Source of the DNA: Deltaproteobacteria bacterium
GTDB taxonomy: Bacteria; Desulfobacterota_C; Deferrisomatia; Deferrisomatales; JACRMM01
Direction: 5' to 3'
NCBI GenBank assembly: GCA_016218905.1
Contig: JACRCS010000694.1
Location: forward strand, 1 to 10,410
DNA: 10,410 nt
The notes below the pieces were generated by a model. The model searched no databases. It worked only from the letters and a program-made list of their open reading frames with translations, and had not been told where the DNA came from. Numbering within the stretch: the first letter of the stretch is position 1; every line of letters begins with the position of its first letter. Below are positions 6,299 to 10,410 of the stretch, piece after piece. A program made the translations under genes and the position numbers.

Positions 6299-7654
6299 CT
6301 AGCTCTCGACCATCGACTGAGCGGCAGCTTCCCGCCGAAGGGCGTCGAGTCTCGTCCTGTCGATCACCGCCCGAGAGCGGTGGAGGTAGGTCACGAGCCC
6401 CTCGCCCTCCGCCGCGGTGAGCTTCACCGGAACGTTCAACCGCTGGATCAGCCAGAGCCGCAGCCGCTCCAGTTCGTCCGGGCCCACGTCCTCGATCACG
6501 ACTTCGAGCGCCTCGGAGGCGGCGGTCCCCCCGGCCAGGACGTTCAAAGGGCCGCGGTATCCGCCGGCCGAAAGGGCTTCCGCCACGTCGCCGCCGTAGA
6601 CGATCCGGGCGGCGATCTCCAGGCGCTCCTGCCATCTCCCTCGGATTCCCCGGAGCCGGAGGCTCGTCCGGCCGCAGGAGCAGGGAGAGTCGTCCAGGGT
6701 CGTGATGTCTCCGGTGCGATAGCGGATGAGCGGCATGCCCTCGCGCTCGAGGTGCGTGACGACGAGCTCTCCTTCCTCGCCGACCCGCAGGGGAGCACCG
6801 GTGTTCGGGTCGACGACTTCATAGACGTAGCCGTCCTCGAACCCGTGGATTCCCGCCTGATCGCGGCACTCGCAGCCGAGGTAGCCCACCTCGATCATCC
6901 CGTAGGCGTCGCACACCCGAGGCTCCCCCTGGGTGCTCACCTCTCCCCAGAGCCGTCGGAGCTCCGCCCGCACGGACGCCAGCGAGTAGCCGGGCTCGCT
7001 CCAGCCGACGACGGTCCGGATCGGGAACTTCTTCCCCGCCTTCTTCAGCAGATCCACCATCACCTTGGAGTAGCTGGGGGAGATGAAGAAGGCGCTGGGG
7101 GGGTAGAGGGGCATGTAGACGAGGATGTTCCGCTCGGCCCGCTCCATGCCGATGAGCAACGACTTCGAGCCGACGTTGATGGACCCCAACCCGGTGTGCA
7201 TGTACAGGAGATTGAACTGGGGGAAGTCGGCGATATAGAAGTAGTCGTCTCTCCCCACCCCGGCGGAGACCAGGCCTCGCGCCGCGAGCTTGCCCTGAAA
7301 GGCGAGGTCGGCCGCGGTCGCGATCACCCGGATGGGGTCGCCGGTCGTGCTGAACCGGTCCCCCGTCTGCCCGATCACCTGCCCCGGGTCCGTAAACTCC
7401 GTGCACATGAGCCTGCCGAGCTGACCGTGCTCGGCCTGGTCGGAGAGGATCTCGGAGCGTTCGGTGAAGGGCAGGCCCGCGAGGTCGCCCACTGCCCGAA
7501 CCTTCTCGAGAGAGAGGTTCTTGAACTTGGCCCGGTAGAAGCCGGAGCGCTCGCTCACGTACTCGAGGGTCGTGCCGAGCTTCGCAGCCTGGACCTGCGC
7601 TACCCGGTCCCGGGTCGCCGTCTCAACGTCGCGCTGGAAGAATCTCGTCTCCAC
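6299..7654 (-). CDS. Divergent phenylacetate-CoA ligase-like protein (possible pseudo-enzyme), L2
   Basis: 451-residue protein of the PaaK-like ANL fold lying between two better-conserved ligases. Retained: YGMIEVG (251-257), YEVVDP-TGAPL, the ATP-ribose motif RYRTGD (311-316) and CSCGRT (325-330). Altered: the P-loop reads RFSTTGDP (100-107) instead of the Ser/Thr-Ser-Gly-Thr-Thr-Gly pattern; the hinge reads GRWQERLEI (339-347) without the Asp-Asp pair or following Gly; the C-terminal KSQR-VVD lysine position reads HRSRAVID, with Arg426. The frame is intact and the length normal, so this is not an obvious pseudogene. It may be a catalytically altered ligase, a CoA-transferring partner, or a non-catalytic subunit. 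Start: GTG at 7654 after GGAGGGG. The gap to the upstream L3 stop is 35 bases; the TAG stop abuts the 7-base repeat. Confidence 0.82.
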   Translation of the reverse strand: METRFFQRDVETATRDRVAQVQAAKLGTTLEYVSERSGFYRAKFKNLSLEKVRAVGDLAGLPFTERSEILSDQAEHGQLGRLMCTEFTDPGQVIGQTGDRFSTTGDPIRVIATAADLAFQGKLAARGLVSAGVGRDDYFYIADFPQFNLLYMHTGLGSINVGSKSLLIGMERAERNILVYMPLYPPSAFFISPSYSKVMVDLLKKAGKKFPIRTVVGWSEPGYSLASVRAELRRLWGEVSTQGEPRVCDAYGMIEVGYLGCECRDQAGIHGFEDGYVYEVVDPNTGAPLRVGEEGELVVTHLEREGMPLIRYRTGDITTLDDSPCSCGRTSLRLRGIRGRWQERLEIAARIVYGGDVAEALSAGGYRGPLNVLAGGTAASEALEVVIEDVGPDELERLRLWLIQRLNVPVKLTAAEGEGLVTYLHRSRAVIDRTRLDALRREAAAQSMVES

Positions 7655-7689
7655 GTCGTCCCCTCCGAGAGCCCGGCCTCAGCGGGTGC

Positions 7690-9114
7690 TCAGTCGAAGT
7701 ACTTTGCCGCCCTGAGCTTCTTTCCTTCCTCGAACCGCCTCCGGCCCTCCTCGGTCCGAAGGTCCACAACTCTCTGGGACTTCATGACGAAGGCTCCGAT
7801 CGCTCCCTTCGGAACCAGCTCGATGTCCGCCTTCAACGTGATGAGCATCCGGATGGCGTGGGAGACCTTCTTCTGGAAGGCCTCGAGGTCTCCGATCCCG
7901 GGTTCGTGCTCCAGCTGGATCCTCACCGCGTCCCTGCCGTCCGCATCCTTTTCCAGGAAGATCACGAACTGCCCGGTGCAGCCGGGGGTCTCCTTGGCGA
8001 CCTTCTCCACCGTGTCCGGGTAGAGCCGGAAGCCCTTTACCTTGATGACGTCGTCCCAGCGCCCCGGCACCGAAGAGATCCTCGGGTGGGTCCTCCCGCA
8101 GGGACACGGGTCCCGGATGACCGCGCCCCGGTCCTCCGTGTTGAAGCGCAGGAAGGGCATCGCGCTCGGCCCGAGCTTCGTCGCGACGATGGTGCCCATC
8201 TCGCCCGGAGGGAGCTCCTCCTTCGTTTCGGGGTCGATCACCTGGACGTACACGTTCTCGCCGGTGGTGTGGAAGCCGCAGCGCTCCTCGCACTCCGGGG
8301 CCAGCATGACGCCCGGGGCGCCGTAGACGTCGAAGACTGCCGCCCCCCAGAGGTCGGCGAGCTTCTCCCGCAGTCCGGGCACGCTCGCGGGGCCGGGCTC
8401 CCCGGCGCAGACGACCACGCGGATGTGGAGGTCCCGGCGCACGCTCAGGCCCATCTTCTCGGCGGCCTCGGGGAGGTACTGGGCGTACGACGGGGTCGAG
8501 ATGACGGCGGTAGCCTTCACCGCCTTCAGAAGTTTCAGGATCTCCTCGGTGCGACCGACGTGGCCGGGAATGATCGTGAGGAAGAGCTCGGGGCCGCAGG
8601 CGCCCTTGCCGAGAATGTGATTCCCGCCGCCCACCATGGCGCCGCCCAGGTTCCAGAGGTGGGCCATGATGTCGCCCGGGCGAAGGCCGAAGGACCAGTA
8701 GCCTCGCGCGGAGAAGTCGCCGCTCGCGACGAAGCCGCGGGCGGTGAACTCGGGCTCGGTGAAGGGCTCCGTGTAGGGCACCCCCGTCGTGCCGCTGGTC
8801 GTGTGGATCGTGACGAAGTCCTCCTCCCGTGCGGTCGTCAGCTCGTGGAACGGTCGCCGTCCCTCCTCCAGAGCCCTCACCGTCAGATCGCGCAGGAGGT
8901 ACTTGTCGAGCAGGGGGATCTTGTTGAGGTCCTCCAGGGTGGGGACATCCTCCGGCGTGAGGCCGATCTCGTCGAAGACCCGCCGGTAAAAAGTCGTATG
9001 GTCGTAGGCCTGCCTGACCGCTTGACGGAACCTTCGCTCCTGCAGGATTCGCAGCTCCGGCGGCGGTATGCACTCGTTCCTGGGATCCCAGTACCTTCGA
9101 TTCGCGTCGTACAT
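7690..9114 (-). CDS. Phenylacetate-CoA ligase family enzyme (PaaK-like), L3
   Basis: 474-residue AMP-forming ligase of the PaaK branch, expected to make an acyl- or aryl-CoA from the free acid. Seen: P-loop TTSGTTGVP (105-113), CAGEPGPASVPG (236-247), ECEERCGFH (274-282), CPCGRT (337-342), hinge GRWDDVIKVKG (351-361) with the YP that follows, and the C-terminal KSQRVVDLR (445-453) carrying the catalytic lysine. The YG-x-x-Glu site reads YGAPG (264-268), lacking Glu as in L1, and the RTGD site reads FNTED (324-328). A basic tail ends the protein. Start: the ATG at 9114 follows GGAGG at 5-base spacing, 12 bases after the large-subunit stop, so translation is probably coupled. The P-loop, hinge and lysine are intact, so it should be active; acid substrate not predictable. 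Confidence 0.88.
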   Translation of the reverse strand: MYDANRRYWDPRNECIPPPELRILQERRFRQAVRQAYDHTTFYRRVFDEIGLTPEDVPTLEDLNKIPLLDKYLLRDLTVRALEEGRRPFHELTTAREEDFVTIHTTSGTTGVPYTEPFTEPEFTARGFVASGDFSARGYWSFGLRPGDIMAHLWNLGGAMVGGGNHILGKGACGPELFLTIIPGHVGRTEEILKLLKAVKATAVISTPSYAQYLPEAAEKMGLSVRRDLHIRVVVCAGEPGPASVPGLREKLADLWGAAVFDVYGAPGVMLAPECEERCGFHTTGENVYVQVIDPETKEELPPGEMGTIVATKLGPSAMPFLRFNTEDRGAVIRDPCPCGRTHPRISSVPGRWDDVIKVKGFRLYPDTVEKVAKETPGCTGQFVIFLEKDADGRDAVRIQLEHEPGIGDLEAFQKKVSHAIRMLITLKADIELVPKGAIGAFVMKSQRVVDLRTEEGRRRFEEGKKLRAAKYFD

Positions 9115-9126
9115 CCGGCCTCCGCC

Positions 9127-10410
9127 TCAGCCAAGCGTCTCGATGAAGCTCGCCACCTGCGCTTTCATCTTGGCGTCGTCCCAGTCCCGGCAGTCGACCA
9201 TGTCGGCGACGAGGTGGCAGGTGGGAATCCCGAGCTTTTCCATGGCTTTGATGGTGAGGAGCAGGGGCCCGCAGAGGAGCTTGCAGGACTCGGCGGTCTG
9301 GTAGACGACGCCGTCGATTCGAAACTTCTTCGCGTCATACGCCACCATCTCGGGCCAGAAAGGCGGAGCGCCGAACTCGGTGTAGTGAACGTACCGGGCC
9401 GCCAGCGCGCGCAACGGATCGCTCACGTTCCTGCGGATGAGCTGCCTCGGGATGATGTTCAGGTAGCCCATCCAGACGAAGACGGCACCGTAGTCGTCCT
9501 CGAAGGCATTGAAGAATCCGGGGCTGAACCAGTTGGGGACGAACATGTACATGAGCCGGATCCGCTCGTTGGGACAAGCGGCCACACCTCTCTCGACCCG
9601 GTCCCGCAGCTCCGCGTAGAGCCGCCTGGCCTGGGCGAGCCCGAACTCGTGCCCGCGGAAGAACTGCGTGGAGATCAGGTTCGCCATCAGATCTCCCGCC
9701 GCCACGGGCGCGGGCACGTGCGCCGAGAGGTCCATCGCCCTGCCGATGTAGTCGAACTGCTCGTTGCTGCGCTCCACCACCTCCCGGAGCTTCGCGAGGC
9801 TCAGCGACTTGCCCGTGACCGTCTCCAGGAACCCGATCATCCCCTCGGTCTCCCGCACGGCGTAGTCGAGCCGCCACTCCTCCCGGTAGCTGTACTCCTC
9901 GATGGACTCGACCGTGTCCCAGAAGCCGGGCTCCGGAGGCTTCTCGATCATCGTCTTGTCCCAGAGGTAGAGAGGCACCCCCAGCTCCTTCGCCATCAGC
10001 TCGCAGATCCGGACGATGGGGTCGTCGGCCACGTCCACGACGAAGGCCGACGGTTTGGGAACGCCCCCCCAGGGGGAGTCCTCGGGCCGGTCTTCGAAGA
10101 AGTAGCCGAGGGGCACCGCGCAGTACTTGCAGAGGTCCCGGAAGTAACCCCGCTCGTTCACCACGTTCAGGTAGTGGGGAGACGTCTGCTTGGCCGCCAG
10201 GATGGCGGCCCAGTTGGGGTGGAAGAGGATCGGGAGGTCCATGGCGTGCATGACCTCCTGGGGCACGCCGACGTTCGTCCAGACGACGGGCTCCCCCGTG
10301 GCCGCCCTCGCCTTCACCTCGGCGTGGTACTCCTTATGGAACTGGTTGACCATCCGGGTGCACTCGAGGCCCTTTCGGCTCCGGTCTCCCCGAAACTCCC
10401 CGCGCTCGGC
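9127..10410 (-). CDS. 2-hydroxyacyl-CoA dehydratase / benzoyl-CoA reductase large subunit (BcrB/HgdA family), copy B2, 5' end outside window
   Basis: Paralogue of the large subunit at 2341-3648; about 427 codons are visible and the frame stays open to the right edge. The 19 codons before the internal Met at 10353 (ending at base 10410) read AERGEFRGDRSRKGLECTR, aligning without a gap to AEETAFKGERSKK in the paralogue. The true start is therefore just outside, and 10353 is not the start. Counting from the internal Met, the first and third family cysteines are present (Cys78 in KYCAVPLGYF, Cys357 in AESCKLLCG), but the second is Asp110 (DVADDP against DPMCDP in the paralogue). Extra cysteines lie nearby (75, 117, 361, 379, 388). 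It probably forms a CoA-thioester reductase or dehydratase with a small subunit, perhaps encoded just upstream. Ligase L3 follows 12 bases downstream. Confidence 0.88.
   Translation of the reverse strand, partial: AERGEFRGDRSRKGLECTRMVNQFHKEYHAEVKARAATGEPVVWTNVGVPQEVMHAMDLPILFHPNWAAILAAKQTSPHYLNVVNERGYFRDLCKYCAVPLGYFFEDRPEDSPWGGVPKPSAFVVDVADDPIVRICELMAKELGVPLYLWDKTMIEKPPEPGFWDTVESIEEYSYREEWRLDYAVRETEGMIGFLETVTGKSLSLAKLREVVERSNEQFDYIGRAMDLSAHVPAPVAAGDLMANLISTQFFRGHEFGLAQARRLYAELRDRVERGVAACPNERIRLMYMFVPNWFSPGFFNAFEDDYGAVFVWMGYLNIIPRQLIRRNVSDPLRALAARYVHYTEFGAPPFWPEMVAYDAKKFRIDGVVYQTAESCKLLCGPLLLTIKAMEKLGIPTCHLVADMVDCRDWDDAKMKAQVASFIETLG

Noticed and set aside
6278..6300. Telomere-like CCTAAC repeat or CRISPR-type array
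   Set aside because: There are only three 7-base units with no spacers, inside a bacterial operon gap. This is neither telomeric nor CRISPR.
6380..8023. 547-codon open frame on the plus strand
   Set aside because: It lies antisense to two ligase genes with clear motifs, has low-complexity Arg/Gly/Pro/Asp-rich content and matches no family. Long antisense frames are expected in GC-rich DNA. The same applies to plus-strand frames at 211-1335, 3621-4853 and 4955-6289.
10351..10353. ATG at 10353 as the start of large subunit B2
   Set aside because: The 19 upstream codons to the window edge align without gaps to the paralogue's N-terminus, so the start is outside the window.

Overview
The window is a single-direction catabolic gene cluster: every gene I can support lies on the minus strand, and the last one runs off the right edge. 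The DNA is GC-rich, with GC-biased codon choice and long open frames antisense to the real genes. The content is anaerobic CoA-thioester chemistry: 2-hydroxyacyl-CoA dehydratase / benzoyl-CoA reductase-type subunits, phenylacetate-CoA-ligase-type enzymes and an iron-sulfur flavoprotein. This suggests a strictly anaerobic or microaerophilic, probably uncultured bacterium of the kind that degrades aromatic or 2-hydroxy acids (for example Desulfobacterota-like). The taxonomic guess is weak.

In transcription order (right to left) the layout is: large dehydratase subunit B2 (9127 to beyond 10410, 5' end outside the window); CoA ligase L3 (7690-9114); divergent ligase-like protein L2 (6299-7654); CoA ligase L1 (4883-6241); small dehydratase subunit C1 (3645-4799); large subunit B1 (2341-3648, sharing an ATGA overlap with C1); a 364-base gap (1977-2340) with hairpins, a dyad and a 9-base-period repeat; an iron-sulfur flavoprotein (1263-1976); small subunit C2 (58-1206); then a ribosome binding site and ATG of a further gene exactly at the left edge. 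Gaps from B2 to C1 are 12, 35, 57 and 83 bases, and C1/B1 overlap. These genes look like one operon, while the flavoprotein and C2 may have their own transcription or differential expression.

Inferred working model: one or more ligases activate a carboxylic acid (possibly aromatic) to its CoA thioester, and the B/C pairs carry out radical reductive dehydration or ring reduction. The flavoprotein could supply low-potential electrons. The ATP-driven activator (HgdC / BcrAD type) that such enzymes need is not in the window. The substrate cannot be told from sequence.

The most unusual points are: (i) both small subunits lack two of the three family-typical cluster cysteines, carrying Asn and Asp instead; (ii) one large subunit keeps all three cysteines while its paralogue has Asp for one; (iii) the middle ligase has lost several adenylation motifs, including the C-terminal lysine, and may be a pseudo-enzyme; (iv) the non-coding gaps carry short tandem repeats with 7-base (three different units) and 9-base periods, one of which forms a 13-bp hairpin in the leader of the flavoprotein gene.
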